From Bacillota bacterium (GTDB lineage Bacteria > Bacillota > Bacilli > Bacillales > Cytobacillaceae), in the NCBI GenBank assembly GCA_030705955.1, contig JAUZPL010000008.1, forward strand, positions 28,348-92,347: a DNA stretch of 64,000 nucleotides, written 5' to 3'. How positions within the stretch are numbered: position 1 is the stretch's first letter; the number at the start of each line of letters is the position of its first letter. Below the pieces are notes generated by a model. The model was not told the DNA's origin. It ran no database searches and saw only the letters and a program-made list of their open reading frames with translations. Of this stretch, positions 49,959-58,894 are shown one piece after another. Position numbers and translations under genes: made by a program.

Positions 49959-50732
49959 TTATTTACAAAAAATATGTTTTCCAATCTGTTTAATTTGTGG
50001 TCTTGACCAAATCCATGGGCTTGTAGCTGTAGCTGGATTAAAGTAATATAAAGCGTTCCCTGAAGGATCCCAACCATTCATTGCATCCAAGACAGCTTTT
50101 TTTGCAGTTGTATTTGGTGTTAACCAAATTTGACCATCAGCAACAGCAGTAAAGGCACCTGGCTGAAAAATCACACCTGAAATAGAGTGTGGAAATAATG
50201 GACTTTGGAGTCGGTTTAATATCACAGCTGCCACCGCTACTTGTCCAATAAACGGTTCTCCTCTTGATTCTCCATAAACTGCATTAGATATTAATTGAAT
50301 ATCATTTTGGGAAAATCCATTTGGAATATTGGTAGCCTTTGGCATACTTGCCTGGTTATTTGCATTTGACCCACCTGCACCAGTGGCAGCTGTATTTTGT
50401 CTATTATCTGTTTTATAGTTCCGAGTTGCATTTAATAGTTTTGTTTTCGTTGTCCCTCCAGCTAACCCATCAACAGGTAATCCAAATTGGTATTGAAAAT
50501 TTCGCAATGCCCAATACGTACTCCAACCAAATACTCCATTAATATTTCCATGATAGTACCCAAGAAATTTAAGTCTTGACTGGAGTTCATTCACATCTTG
50601 ACCAACAGCTCCTTTCTGAATAACTTGATTGGAAAAAGCATATGCCTTTTGATTTTCCAATAGCGACAAAGTCAGCAAGAGACAAAGAGAAAGTAATATG
50701 ACAGATTTGCTTAGTATTTTTTTTATATTCAT
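49959..50732 (-). CDS. sleB: Spore cortex-lytic enzyme SleB
   Basis: Lytic transglycosylase acting on muramic-delta-lactam cortex peptidoglycan during germination. The 257-residue protein has a signal peptide (about 1-32 after MNIKK), a peptidoglycan-binding domain (KGAVGQDVNELQSRLKFLGYY), a linker rich in Asn and Ala, and a hydrolase_2 catalytic domain. That domain contains NAVYGESRGEP (catalytic glutamate) and ends with GKHIFCK. It should be made in the forespore under SigG; I could not find a confident promoter. Confidence 0.97.
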   Translation of the reverse strand: MNIKKILSKSVILLSLCLLLTLSLLENQKAYAFSNQVIQKGAVGQDVNELQSRLKFLGYYHGNINGVFGWSTYWALRNFQYQFGLPVDGLAGGTTKTKLLNATRNYKTDNRQNTAATGAGGSNANNQASMPKATNIPNGFSQNDIQLISNAVYGESRGEPFIGQVAVAAVILNRLQSPLFPHSISGVIFQPGAFTAVADGQIWLTPNTTAKKAVLDAMNGWDPSGNALYYFNPATATSPWIWSRPQIKQIGKHIFCK

Positions 50733-50827
50733 GAAACAAAAAACCCCCAAAAGTAAAACTTTTTAACATACCCCTATTTTTTGTGTAAATGGAATTTTTA
50801 TTCAAAAAAGAAAAACCTTAAAGGGAA

Positions 50828-50861
50828 AAATTAAACCCTCCATATCATAAATGGAGGGTTT
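50828..50861 (-). terminator. Terminator of prsW
   Basis: An 11-bp stem (50833-50843 with 50851-50861) is followed by AATTTTT on the minus strand. The hairpin overlaps the end of prsW. Confidence 0.9.
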
Positions 50862-51537
50862 GATTGTTAACTGAAATTTGGTTTTTATAATGATTAGCAC
50901 TTAAAATCTTTGCTTTTTTCACTTTTCTTAATCCTAACCACCAAAGAAAAATCATAAAAGGAAAAATGACATAAAGCCAATGCTCTTGCGATAATAAAAC
51001 GTAGTCGTAAAATCCATGAAGGAAAACTGGAATGAATAAAGATAAACTAATCCATGTAAATTTCTTTCCCTCCGTAAATTTTGCTTTTCCTATATAATAT
51101 CCCATAATTACCCCGAACATGGAATGACTTGAAACAGGAAGAAATGCACGAGAAAAAGCATGATCTACTCCATTTGCTATTAAATAATAGATATTTTCCG
51201 CAGTAGCAAATCCAAGAGAAACAGATGCCCCATACACAATTCCATCAAACGGCTCGTCAAATGCTACGTGTTTATAGATTGCATAAAAAAGGATTGACCA
51301 CTTGAAAAATTCCTCTAGGAAGCTTGAAGTCACAAAAGCATCGAACCATTTAGATTGAATGAAATGTTCAACATCTAATACGTGATGTATAAACATTATA
51401 GGTATAACAAGCAGAGCACCAAGCATAAAGGTTTTCGTAACAACAGAAATTGGCTCAGAGTCAAATTCATCTTTTAAATAAAAATAACTAAGTAAAGCCA
51501 GACCCGGTGCAATTCCTGCTGACAAAATACCTAACAT
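50845..51537 (-). CDS. prsW: Intramembrane protease PrsW
   Basis: Site-1 protease that cleaves the anti-sigma factor RsiW in B. subtilis, releasing SigW under envelope stress. The 230-residue multi-pass membrane protein has the glutamate motif [10 protein letters not shown], a second motif TAENIYYL, and histidine motifs SSHSMFGV and LHGFYDY. The ATG at 51537 follows GAGGATCTAAGC. The targets in this host are unverified. Confidence 0.93.
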   Translation of the reverse strand: MLGILSAGIAPGLALLSYFYLKDEFDSEPISVVTKTFMLGALLVIPIMFIHHVLDVEHFIQSKWFDAFVTSSFLEEFFKWSILFYAIYKHVAFDEPFDGIVYGASVSLGFATAENIYYLIANGVDHAFSRAFLPVSSHSMFGVIMGYYIGKAKFTEGKKFTWISLSLFIPVFLHGFYDYVLLSQEHWLYVIFPFMIFLWWLGLRKVKKAKILSANHYKNQISVNNQTLHL

Positions 51538-51599
51538 GCTTAGATCCTCTTTTCGATTCATTTTTTTCTAAATCTAACATGGAATGAGGAGAAAGAAAA

Positions 51600-52556
51600 T
51601 TAAAAATTAATTTGATCCAATCCACTTGCGAGGGAAACGGCTAATTTAATCCTTGCTTTTTTTGAATCATTATCACTCCCAAGTATTACCCCTTTATTAT
51701 AAAGGTCAAATGCACTTCCTTTATAATCATAGGTTGTATATACCGCTCCTTCTTCAGCACTCGTAGTGATAACTAATTTTATTCCTTCTTTTACAGCCAT
51801 TTCGATTTCTTCCATCATATCAGGTGCCACTTGACCACGGCCAACCCCTTCAAGTACAATTCCTTTCACAGAACATTCCCTGGCAGCTTTAATAAACTTC
51901 CCATCCGCACCAATATAACATTTAATAATTTCCACCTTAGGAATAGGAAATTTGATTTCAAAATACTCCCTTTTAATTGGTTTCTGAAAAACATGTACCT
52001 CATCGTTATCAATAATGCCTAGATACCCGAAACCAAATGCATTAAATCCCTGTATATTGGAGGCGTGTTCCTTTTTCACATATCTTGCCGCAAAAATTCT
52101 TTCATTAAAAACAACAACTGTTCCAGCTCCATATAAATCCTTTGAGCAGGCTGAGTAGATGGCATGACGTAAGTTTATATAGACATCACTCCCCATATCC
52201 TCTGGAGAGCGCTGTGAGCCTGTTACGACAACAGGCCGATTATCTTTAATGGTTAGATCCAAAAAATAAGAGGTTTCTTCAAGGGTATCAGTTCCATGGG
52301 TAACGACAATTCCTGAAACATTTGAATCCTTGAAATACATGTCAATTTTCTCTTTTAATATAACTAAATCTTCAAAGGTAATATGGATACTAGCTTTTTG
52401 AAGGACTGAATCTACTACTACCTCAATATCCTCAGGTAAATTACACATAGAAGCTAATTCTTCACCTGTAAGCGCACCTGCCACTAATTTCCCAGACTCT
52501 TTATTGGGTCTGCTCGCAATGGTTCCGCCTGTTGTTAATAATATTACCTTTTTCAT
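51600..52556 (-). CDS. ansA: L-asparaginase
   Basis: Hydrolyses asparagine to aspartate and ammonia. The 318-residue type I/II-fold enzyme has the two threonine motifs TTGGTIASRPN and THGTDTLEETSYFLDL. There is no signal peptide, so it is cytoplasmic. The ATG at 52556 follows GGGTGATAGAG. It lies between prsW and bdr. Confidence 0.94.
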   Translation of the reverse strand: MKKVILLTTGGTIASRPNKESGKLVAGALTGEELASMCNLPEDIEVVVDSVLQKASIHITFEDLVILKEKIDMYFKDSNVSGIVVTHGTDTLEETSYFLDLTIKDNRPVVVTGSQRSPEDMGSDVYINLRHAIYSACSKDLYGAGTVVVFNERIFAARYVKKEHASNIQGFNAFGFGYLGIIDNDEVHVFQKPIKREYFEIKFPIPKVEIIKCYIGADGKFIKAARECSVKGIVLEGVGRGQVAPDMMEEIEMAVKEGIKLVITTSAEEGAVYTTYDYKGSAFDLYNKGVILGSDNDSKKARIKLAVSLASGLDQINF

Positions 52557-52591
52557 CTCTATCACCCAGCCGTTATAAAATAAAATACTAA

Positions 52592-53572
52592 CTAAAAGCT
52601 TTCTCCAAGTTCTTCCCGTTTTAAAATATCCCTTGCAATTTGGATACCATGAAATCTACCATTTTCAATAAATATTTCATTGGCATTATTTCCTGCTGCA
52701 ATGACGCCAGCAATATATATTCCTTTCATATTTGTTTCCATTGTTTCTTCTAGATAAATCGGCTTCCCTGTTTCATCGTCTATTTGAATTCCCATCGTTT
52801 TTAAAAATTGGTGTTCAGGATGATATCCTGTCATTGCAAAAACAAAATCATTTTTAATTTCTTTTTGTTCATTATTTTTTACGTATACTACTTTTTCATC
52901 TGTTATTTCTTTAACAGTTGATTCAAATTCCATTAAAATGGTTCCGTTTCTTACTAATGACTCAAATTCTGGTAAAATCCATGGCTTAATACTAGTAGAA
53001 TACCCACTGCCCCGATACAATACCGTTACCCTTGCTCCTGCCTTAACAAGCTCAATTGCTGCGTCCACACTGGAATTTTTGCCGCCAATTACACATACAT
53101 CTTTATCAAAGTATGGATGTGCCTCTTTAAAATAATGAGAAACCTTTGATAAATCCTCTCCAGGTACATTCATATAATTTGGATTATCGTAATAACCAGT
53201 TGCGATAACAACATATTTGGCTTTATATCTTCCTTTACTCGTTTCAATTTGAAAGAAATTCTTTTCTTTTTCTACGCTCATTACCTTTTCAAAAGCATTT
53301 ATTCTTATTCCTTTTCTTTTGACCACTTCTCGATAATATGAAAGAGCTTGATTTCGTTTAGGTTTATAATTTTCCGTAATAAACGGGACTTCGCCAATTT
53401 CTAACTTTTCACTAGTACTAAAAAAGGTTTGATGGGTTGGATAGTTGTAAATTGCATTTACAATATTCCCTTTTTCAATAATAAGAGGATTTTTCCCTAT
53501 CTCTTGTAAAGCAATCGCAGCCGATAGTCCACAAGGTCCTCCACCAACAATAATGACATCTTCCATTTTCAT
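52592..53572 (-). CDS. bdr: Bacillithiol disulfide reductase Bdr (YpdA)
   Basis: Flavoprotein that reduces bacillithiol disulfide with NADPH, closing the thiol cycle begun by bshA and bshB1. The 326-residue protein has the FAD motif IVGGGPCGLSAAIAL, the second dinucleotide motif CVIGGKNSSVDAAIELVK, and TGYHPEHQFL near the C-terminus. The cysteine in GGPCG is the residue proposed to be catalytic in YpdA. It lies downstream of gudB. Confidence 0.95.
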   Translation of the reverse strand: MKMEDVIIVGGGPCGLSAAIALQEIGKNPLIIEKGNIVNAIYNYPTHQTFFSTSEKLEIGEVPFITENYKPKRNQALSYYREVVKRKGIRINAFEKVMSVEKEKNFFQIETSKGRYKAKYVVIATGYYDNPNYMNVPGEDLSKVSHYFKEAHPYFDKDVCVIGGKNSSVDAAIELVKAGARVTVLYRGSGYSTSIKPWILPEFESLVRNGTILMEFESTVKEITDEKVVYVKNNEQKEIKNDFVFAMTGYHPEHQFLKTMGIQIDDETGKPIYLEETMETNMKGIYIAGVIAAGNNANEIFIENGRFHGIQIARDILKREELGESF

Positions 53573-53587
53573 GGTGCTACACCCCTA

Positions 53588-53624
53588 ATAAAAAAATCTC
53601 CTACCGTTACAATGATAGGAGATT
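53588..53624 (-). terminator. Terminator of gudB
   Basis: AATCTCCTA and TAGGAGATT arms (53595-53603 with 53616-53624) are followed by six to seven T residues on the minus strand. Confidence 0.9.
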
Positions 53625-53667
53625 TTCTAACGCGTTTCAATGTTTAAAGCTTAGCAAAAGTGTTCGA

Positions 53668-54945
53668 TTAAATCCAGCCTCTGAAGCGACTTGCTTCAGC
53701 CATTTTTCTAACACCGATCATATAGGCTGCAAGACGCATATCTACTCGGCGAGTTTGGGCAGTATCATAAATACTATTAAATGATTTGACCATTACTTTC
53801 TCGAGTTTTTCCTCTACTTCCTCTTCAGTCCAATAGTAGCCTTGGTTATTTTGTACCCATTCAAAGTATGAGACTGTAACCCCACCAGCAGAAGCCAACA
53901 CATCGGGAACTAATAAAATACCTCGTTCAGTTAAAATTTCAGTTGCCTCTAAAGTTGTTGGACCATTTGCTGCTTCAACTACGATACCTGCCCGAATATT
54001 ATGAGCATTTTCTTCTGTAATCTGGTTTTCAATTGCAGCAGGAACTAAAATATCACAATCTAATTCAAGTAGTTCTTTATTGGTAATTGTATTATTAAAT
54101 AATTTCGTAACAGTTCCAAAGCTATCCCGTCTATCTAGAAGGTAATCAATATCAAGTCCTTCAGGATCATATAGTGCGCCATAGGCATCTGAAATCCCAA
54201 CCACTTTTGCTTTAGCATCATGCATAAATTTTGATAAATAGCTGCCGGCATTTCCGAATCCTTGGACAACAACCCTTGCCCCTTCTAATTGAATTCCTCT
54301 TTTTGCAGCGGCCTCACGAATGCAAATTGTTACCCCTTTTGCAGTTGCTGATTCACGACCATGTGAACCGCCTAAAACAAGTGGTTTTCCAGTAATAAAA
54401 CCAGGTGAATTAAATTCATCAATTCGACTATATTCATCCATCATCCACGCCATTATCTGGGAATTAGTAAAGACATCTGGCGCTGGAATGTCCTTGGTTG
54501 GACCAACGATTTGGCTTATAGCACGTACATAGCCACGACTTAACCTTTCAAGTTCACGGAAAGACATATCGCGTGGATCACACACGATACCACCTTTACC
54601 TCCACCATAAGGTAGATCAACGATACCGCATTTTAAGCTCATCCATATAGAAAGTGCTTTTACTTCTGTCTCTGTCACACCTGGATGGAACCGAATGCCG
54701 CCTTTTGTTGGACCGACTGCGTCGTTATGCTGTGCACGGTAGCCTGTAAAAATTTTAATGGAACCATCATCCATTCTAACTGGTATTTTAACAGTCAAAA
54801 GGCGTAACGGCTCTTTTAATAGCTCATATACTTCTTCAGGATAACCAAGCTTCTGCAAAGCCTTATGAATAACAGTCTGTGTAGATTTTAACACGTCATG
54901 TTTTCCCTCTTGAATAGTCTTCTCATTACTTTTCTCGGCTACCAT
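53668..54945 (-). CDS. gudB: NAD-dependent glutamate dehydrogenase
   Basis: Catabolic oxidation of glutamate to 2-oxoglutarate. The 425-residue protein is nearly collinear with B. subtilis GudB. Motifs are GGGKGGI with the catalytic lysine region LPYGGGKGGIVCDP, PAPDVFTN, GGSHGRESATAKG and the Rossmann GFGNAGSYL. The 9-bp duplication that inactivates gudB in laboratory B. subtilis is not seen. The ATG at 54945 follows AGGAGGTTTACAA. Control elements are at 54999-55079. Confidence 0.95.
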   Translation of the reverse strand: MVAEKSNEKTIQEGKHDVLKSTQTVIHKALQKLGYPEEVYELLKEPLRLLTVKIPVRMDDGSIKIFTGYRAQHNDAVGPTKGGIRFHPGVTETEVKALSIWMSLKCGIVDLPYGGGKGGIVCDPRDMSFRELERLSRGYVRAISQIVGPTKDIPAPDVFTNSQIMAWMMDEYSRIDEFNSPGFITGKPLVLGGSHGRESATAKGVTICIREAAAKRGIQLEGARVVVQGFGNAGSYLSKFMHDAKAKVVGISDAYGALYDPEGLDIDYLLDRRDSFGTVTKLFNNTITNKELLELDCDILVPAAIENQITEENAHNIRAGIVVEAANGPTTLEATEILTERGILLVPDVLASAGGVTVSYFEWVQNNQGYYWTEEEVEEKLEKVMVKSFNSIYDTAQTRRVDMRLAAYMIGVRKMAEASRFRGWI

Positions 54946-54998
54946 TTGTAAACCTCCTAGAATATTGCTTTTACGAATGTTGTCCGCTTTCATGACTT

Positions 54999-55026
54999 AG
55001 TATACATGTTTGATTAATTTAATCAA
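54999..55026 (-). promoter_or_regulatory. SigA promoter of gudB, -35 inside a 17-bp palindrome
   Basis: On the minus strand, TTGATT and TATACT are 16 bases apart (-35 at 55021-55026, -10 at 54999-55004). The palindrome TTGATTAA-N-TTAATCAA (55010-55026) covers the -35 and spacer, and looks like an operator. Confidence 0.6.
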
Positions 55027-55065
55027 GATAAAAAATGGATTTTTCTTTCATTTCGACATAAAAAA

Positions 55066-55079
55066 TGTAAGCGTTACCA
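55066..55079 (-). promoter_or_regulatory. Candidate CcpA cre site upstream of gudB
   Basis: TGTAAGCGTTACCA (written on the plus strand) matches the cre consensus TGWAANCGNTNWCA at all but one fixed or W position. It lies about 40 bases upstream of the -35. Catabolite repression by CcpA is known for the paralogue rocG of B. subtilis. Confidence 0.5.
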
Positions 55080-55130
55080 ACAACACTTCCATTGATTTTA
55101 TATTTTATTTATCCCACCATATGTAATGAA

Positions 55131-55178
55131 TAAGGCGGTAAACCATTCATTTAGAGATTACAGGTTTACCGTCTTATA
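55131..55178 (-). terminator. Possible terminator of mecB
   Basis: A GACGGTAAACC/GGTTTACCGCC stem with an 18-base loop follows the mecB stop on the minus strand, but the T-run is weak. Confidence 0.5.
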
Positions 55179-55201
55179 AATTAAATTTGTTGAAAATTTT
55201 T

Positions 55202-55783
55202 TTATTTAAAATAATGGAGGAGGGTTTCTACAGCATTATTTTCCATTATTATTTTCCCATATTCCGCCAAAAAATACGAACTTATAATGGATGCTTCACC
55301 ATACTCTGATAAAATAGATGCCGTCTTCTCAATATTTGGTGTATCTAAATCATTCAAAAGTAAGTAATAGCGGTTATTCATTGAAAATAAACTTCCGCCA
55401 AGAATGTTTACTAACAATAACCTTTTTGAAAGATCAATCACATCATCGAAACATTCAAATTCATACAAAAGACTTTCACTGCCTTCAACCCTTACCTGCA
55501 TTTCGATAAAACCATCATACAGTAATTCTTCCTCATCAGTAACTTCATCTACAGTGATGATCATAATCATCCCTTGTGCTTGTAGGGAAAAGACTTCGAC
55601 TGCAACAGATCCTTGGATATCAACATCAAACTCCTCACTTGCTTCTTCGAGCATGTCATGAAAAAGCTGATGCCATTTAAGTGAATCCTTCCAAATATCC
55701 TCTTTTGAGAGTCCCCTTTCAAATAAGTCATCAGAGGTTAAAAAAATTTTAATTTTATTGGTTGTTAAGCGTTCTAAGCGCAT
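55202..55783 (-). CDS. mecB: Adaptor protein MecB/YpbH (MecA family)
   Basis: ClpC adaptor paralogue. The 193-residue protein begins MRLERLTTNKIKIFLTSDDL, as MecA-family proteins do. It has an acidic central linker (about 75-105) and a C-terminal ClpC-binding domain (FECFDDVIDLSKRL). YpbH in B. subtilis binds ClpC and affects competence and sporulation when its level changes. Its position between gudB and ypbG identifies it as ypbH rather than mecA. Confidence 0.88.
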   Translation of the reverse strand: MRLERLTTNKIKIFLTSDDLFERGLSKEDIWKDSLKWHQLFHDMLEEASEEFDVDIQGSVAVEVFSLQAQGMIMIITVDEVTDEEELLYDGFIEMQVRVEGSESLLYEFECFDDVIDLSKRLLLVNILGGSLFSMNNRYYLLLNDLDTPNIEKTASILSEYGEASIISSYFLAEYGKIIMENNAVETLLHYFK

Positions 55784-55968
55784 ACCTTTTCCCCCTGCCG
55801 TGACGTAACTCTTATTTTAGTGTATGTCAAGGCTGTTTGTTGGTGAATGTCTAAAATCACCTATACAAAAAACATAAACAGGATAAATTCCATTATTCGA
55901 ACATTCGAATATTCATACAACTTTATTTAGAAAATTTTAAGACAATAGCAATTCCAATTTGAGGAATT

Positions 55969-56736
55969 TTAGCCTTGTTTTAATGTGATTAAATGACATT
56001 CTGCTGGTGCGCCAAGTCGTAATGGGAGGGCTGTTGTCCCATATCCATTACTTATTAAAACAGTAGTATTAATGAGTCTTTTTACCTTCCCTCGTTCATA
56101 TGGACTATATCCAAATAGGTGAATTTGTCCACCATGAGTATGCCCTGAAAGAACCAATTGAACTTTATGTTCTGGCAAAATTTTCTCTGTTATTTGTGGA
56201 TAATGGCTAGCTACTATTTTAAAACTTTCATTGTCAGCATCATAAAGTGCTATATCTAGCCGATCACGTTTTTGATTAAGATCATCCACACCAAGTAAAC
56301 AAATTTTTTCTCCCATTTCAGATTCAAATGTAACGGCTGTGTTATCCAGAACTTTTATACCCATTTCCCAAAACAATGCATCAAGTTCGTGGTAATCCGT
56401 TTCATAATCATTATTTCCCCAAACAAAATAAACCGGCCCCAGCTTTTTTAGTTTTTGAAGATTTTCTCTTACCCTATTCATGGGAACTCCTTTTTCTGTT
56501 AGGTCACCACCAATTATAACAAGATCAGCTTTACCAATCATTTCATTAGTAATTTTGTTTGAAATAGAACGGCGATGAATATCAGAAATGAAAAAAATTG
56601 AAATTTGTTTAAAAGAATCCGGAAATTCAGAAAAGAGTAATTCCTGTATTGATACTCTGTTCAAAAATGCTTCCCAAACCATTCTATATAATATAATTCC
56701 AACCAAAAGAAGAAATAATAACATTATCCAAATCAT
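55969..56736 (-). CDS. ypbG: YpbG, membrane-anchored metallophosphoesterase
   Basis: A 255-residue calcineurin-like phosphoesterase. An N-terminal transmembrane anchor (about 2-22) precedes the catalytic domain with ISDIHRRS (D-x-H), IGGDLTEKG, WGNNDYE and SGHTHGGQIH. These are the metal-binding motifs of the family, of which all are intact. It is related to YkuE-type enzymes; the substrate is not known. Confidence 0.87.
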   Translation of the reverse strand: MIWIMLLFLLLVGIILYRMVWEAFLNRVSIQELLFSEFPDSFKQISIFFISDIHRRSISNKITNEMIGKADLVIIGGDLTEKGVPMNRVRENLQKLKKLGPVYFVWGNNDYETDYHELDALFWEMGIKVLDNTAVTFESEMGEKICLLGVDDLNQKRDRLDIALYDADNESFKIVASHYPQITEKILPEHKVQLVLSGHTHGGQIHLFGYSPYERGKVKRLINTTVLISNGYGTTALPLRLGAPAECHLITLKQG

Positions 56737-56884
56737 ATTCTAAATTCCCTCCATCAGTCTTAAAGGCCTATGGAAATCATATCATAAAATAAACAATCAA
56801 TAAAAAAGAACACATCAAACATGTACACTAAAATAAGTGATTAATGCCTAATTCTATAAACACCTTTTTTATTCATTCACAAAA

Positions 56885-56938
56885 AAGAATGGCAAGAAAT
56901 GTATAAATAATCAAATACATTTCCTGCCATATCTTTTT
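56885..56938 (-). terminator. Bidirectional terminator-like hairpin
   Basis: A stem of about 14 pairs (56891-56904 with 56915-56928, one mismatch) has a T-run on both strands. It lies 60 bases downstream of the CBS-ACT gene. The rest of the 266-base gap 56737-57002 is AT-rich and without a gene. Confidence 0.75.
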
Positions 56939-57002
56939 TAAACTAGTTTTTAAATTAATCCTACTATTCAAAAATAAAGAGGACTATTTTACATGATCTA
57001 GA

Positions 57003-57635
57003 TTAAACTTCTTTAATACTTAAAATACGAAAACCATGTTCCTCCAATTTTTTCGTAAAACGATCAATATTGTCTTTCTTTTCAATTTTCATAACAATCC
57101 TGCGAACAAGTTTATCCGTTTCATCAAATGTCACTAATGAAATGAAATGTTCTTGAAAATGATGAGCAATTTCAGACAGACGAGCAATACGCCCTTCCGT
57201 TTCTACAGACGTAAAGGCAATCCTCACACCTGGACGGTTTACTCCAAAAGCACTTTGGAATTGTTCCAATACATCTGAACGAGTAACAGCCCCAAGGAAA
57301 TTACGTTCGTTATCAACCACGGCCAACAAAGGGAAATCTTTTAATTCAAGCAAAGTTTTTTCAAAAATTTCTTCCCCCTCAAGATATTTATCTTGATAAG
57401 TGGCAATTTCTTCAACAAAAGTTGAATCTAGGAAATCATTTTTTTCCTTATTAGAGTGAAAATAATTCTCTAAAATACGAAACCTTGTAATAATTCCAAC
57501 ATACTTTTCTCCATCAAGGATAGGCAATCCATCAATTTGATGTTTTTCTAATTTATCCAAAGCAATCTTAACTGTTTCACCTTTTTGAACTGTAAAACTA
57601 TTATGTTTCGGAATCATAATACTTTTAACAAACAT
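57003..57635 (-). CDS. AcuB-like protein with two CBS domains and a C-terminal ACT-like domain
   Basis: A 209-residue cytosolic protein. Two CBS domains (about 5-60 and 72-130) form an adenine-nucleotide-sensing Bateman module. The C-terminal 75 residues (RPGVRIAFTSVETEGRIARL) resemble the ACT-like end of AcuB. In B. subtilis acuB lies in the acetoin-utilisation region, not here, so this is either an AcuB relative or a distinct paralogue. The ATG at 57635 has GAGGTGAGAGAA upstream. It stands alone, divergent from cotJABC. Confidence 0.75.
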   Translation of the reverse strand: MFVKSIMIPKHNSFTVQKGETVKIALDKLEKHQIDGLPILDGEKYVGIITRFRILENYFHSNKEKNDFLDSTFVEEIATYQDKYLEGEEIFEKTLLELKDFPLLAVVDNERNFLGAVTRSDVLEQFQSAFGVNRPGVRIAFTSVETEGRIARLSEIAHHFQEHFISLVTFDETDKLVRRIVMKIEKKDNIDRFTKKLEEHGFRILSIKEV

Positions 57636-57720
57636 TTCTCTCACCTCAAGGTAATAAATCATACTTTCATAAATATATTCAACATATAATCAGAAATCCC
57701 TTTTCTCGATAAAGATTTTT

Positions 57721-57749
57721 GTCATGAATATTTAAAATTTTCATATTAT
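57721..57749 (+). promoter_or_regulatory. Possible SigE promoter of cotJABC
   Basis: GTCATGA (57721-57727) and CATATTAT (57742-57749) are 14 bases apart, loosely fitting SigE elements. B. subtilis cotJ is SigE-dependent. Confidence 0.3.
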
Positions 57750-57779
57750 TAAATGATGTTAATGAAAGGGAGGACTTCC

Positions 57780-58010
57780 ATGAACACACATCATAAAACG
57801 TATAATCCCTATGTCAGCCCCTTTGATCCTTGTCCACCAATACAAGTCAAGACATACTCTACTCCCCCACATCTATATATGGGATATCAACCACCAAACC
57901 TTCAACAATTCACTCCATCTGAGGCATTAAGGGCCGGGACAATCTGGAAAGCATTTTACGATCCATATTACAACACCTTAGAAATGGCAAAGGAGGGCAT
58001 TCAAACATGA
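57780..58010 (+). CDS. cotJA: Spore coat-associated protein CotJA
   Basis: A 76-residue proline- and tyrosine-rich protein (SPFDPCPPIQVKTYSTPP, YQPPNLQQFTPSEALRAGTIW) close to CotJA of Bacillus. It is needed with CotJC for incorporation in the spore. The ATG at 57780 follows GGGAGGACTTCC. It overlaps cotJB by four bases. Confidence 0.93.
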   Translation: MNTHHKTYNPYVSPFDPCPPIQVKTYSTPPHLYMGYQPPNLQQFTPSEALRAGTIWKAFYDPYYNTLEMAKEGIQT

Positions 58011-58267
58011 ATCAAGTTCCAACAGAATACTATCAAGTATTAGAACAATTACAGATGGTTGATTTCGTGTTAGTTGACCTTACGCTGTACTTAGATACCC
58101 ATCCAGATGACCTTGAAGCCATAAAGCAGTTTAATCACTATACAAAGGAAAGAAAACAATTAAAGAAGGCATTTGAAAGTCAATTTGGGCCATTATTGCA
58201 ATATGGCAACAGTTATTCCGCGTACCCATGGAACTGGGCAGACTGCCCTTGGCCTTGGCAGCTGTAG
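58007..58267 (+). CDS. cotJB: Spore coat-associated protein CotJB
   Basis: An 86-residue protein, helical and acidic, with YQVLEQLQMVDFVLVDLTLYLDTHP split over the domain and a C-terminal WNWADCPWPWQL rich in tryptophan. Recognised as CotJB by sequence pattern and position between cotJA and cotJC. It starts within the cotJA stop (ATGA). Confidence 0.93.
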   Translation: MNQVPTEYYQVLEQLQMVDFVLVDLTLYLDTHPDDLEAIKQFNHYTKERKQLKKAFESQFGPLLQYGNSYSAYPWNWADCPWPWQL

Positions 58268-58287
58268 AAAACAGGGAGGAATAGGTG

Positions 58288-58857
58288 ATGTGGATATACG
58301 AAAAAAAATTACAATACCCAGTTCGCGTTGGAAAATGTAATCCGGCATTAGCAAAATATTTAATTGAACAGTATGGAGGTGCGGATGGTGAGCTTGCAGC
58401 GGCTCTCCGATACTTAAACCAGCGATATACACTTCCGAATAAGGTAATTGGTCTCCTTACGGATATTGGAACGGAGGAATTCGCCCATCTTGAAATAATT
58501 GCAACAATGGTCTATAAATTAACAAAAGATGCAACCCCAGAGCAATTAAAAGAAGCAGGACTTGGGGACCACTACGCAAATCATGGTCAAGGCATTTTTT
58601 ATCATAATGCATCAGGTGTTCCTTGGACAGCTGCCTATATCGCTGCTAAAGGGGATCCTATTGCAGACTTATATGAGGATATAGCTGCGGAGGAAAAAGC
58701 AAGAGCTACCTATCAAAACTTAATAAATTTAAGTGATGATCCAGATATAAATGATACTCTTCGTTTTTTACGAGAACGTGAAATCATTCATGCACAGCGT
58801 TTCCGTGAAGCGGTTGAATTATTAAAGGAGGATCGTGATCAAAAGAAAGTATTTTAG
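58288..58857 (+). CDS. cotJC: Manganese catalase-like spore coat protein CotJC
   Basis: A 189-residue ferritin-like protein of the Mn-catalase family. The di-metal glutamates and histidines are present (GADGELAAALRYL, GTEEFAHLEII, EDIAAEEKARATY, REREIIHAQRF). It is nearly identical in length and layout to B. subtilis CotJC, which sits in the inner coat. The ATG at 58288 has GGAGGAATAGGTG upstream. Confidence 0.96.
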   Translation: MWIYEKKLQYPVRVGKCNPALAKYLIEQYGGADGELAAALRYLNQRYTLPNKVIGLLTDIGTEEFAHLEIIATMVYKLTKDATPEQLKEAGLGDHYANHGQGIFYHNASGVPWTAAYIAAKGDPIADLYEDIAAEEKARATYQNLINLSDDPDINDTLRFLREREIIHAQRFREAVELLKEDRDQKKVF

Positions 58858-58860
58858 AGA

Positions 58861-58894
58861 AATAAGAAGCAGCCATGGCTGCTTCTTATTTCTT
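58861..58894 (+). terminator. Bidirectional terminator of cotJC and ypbF
   Basis: A perfect 30-base palindrome (58861-58890) with CCATGG at its centre is followed by TCTTTT on the plus strand. It covers the ypbF stop. Confidence 0.8.

Noticed and set aside
53668..54945. gudB as an inactive allele with the 9-bp duplication
   Set aside because: The coding sequence is collinear with active GudB and shows no duplicated tripeptide.
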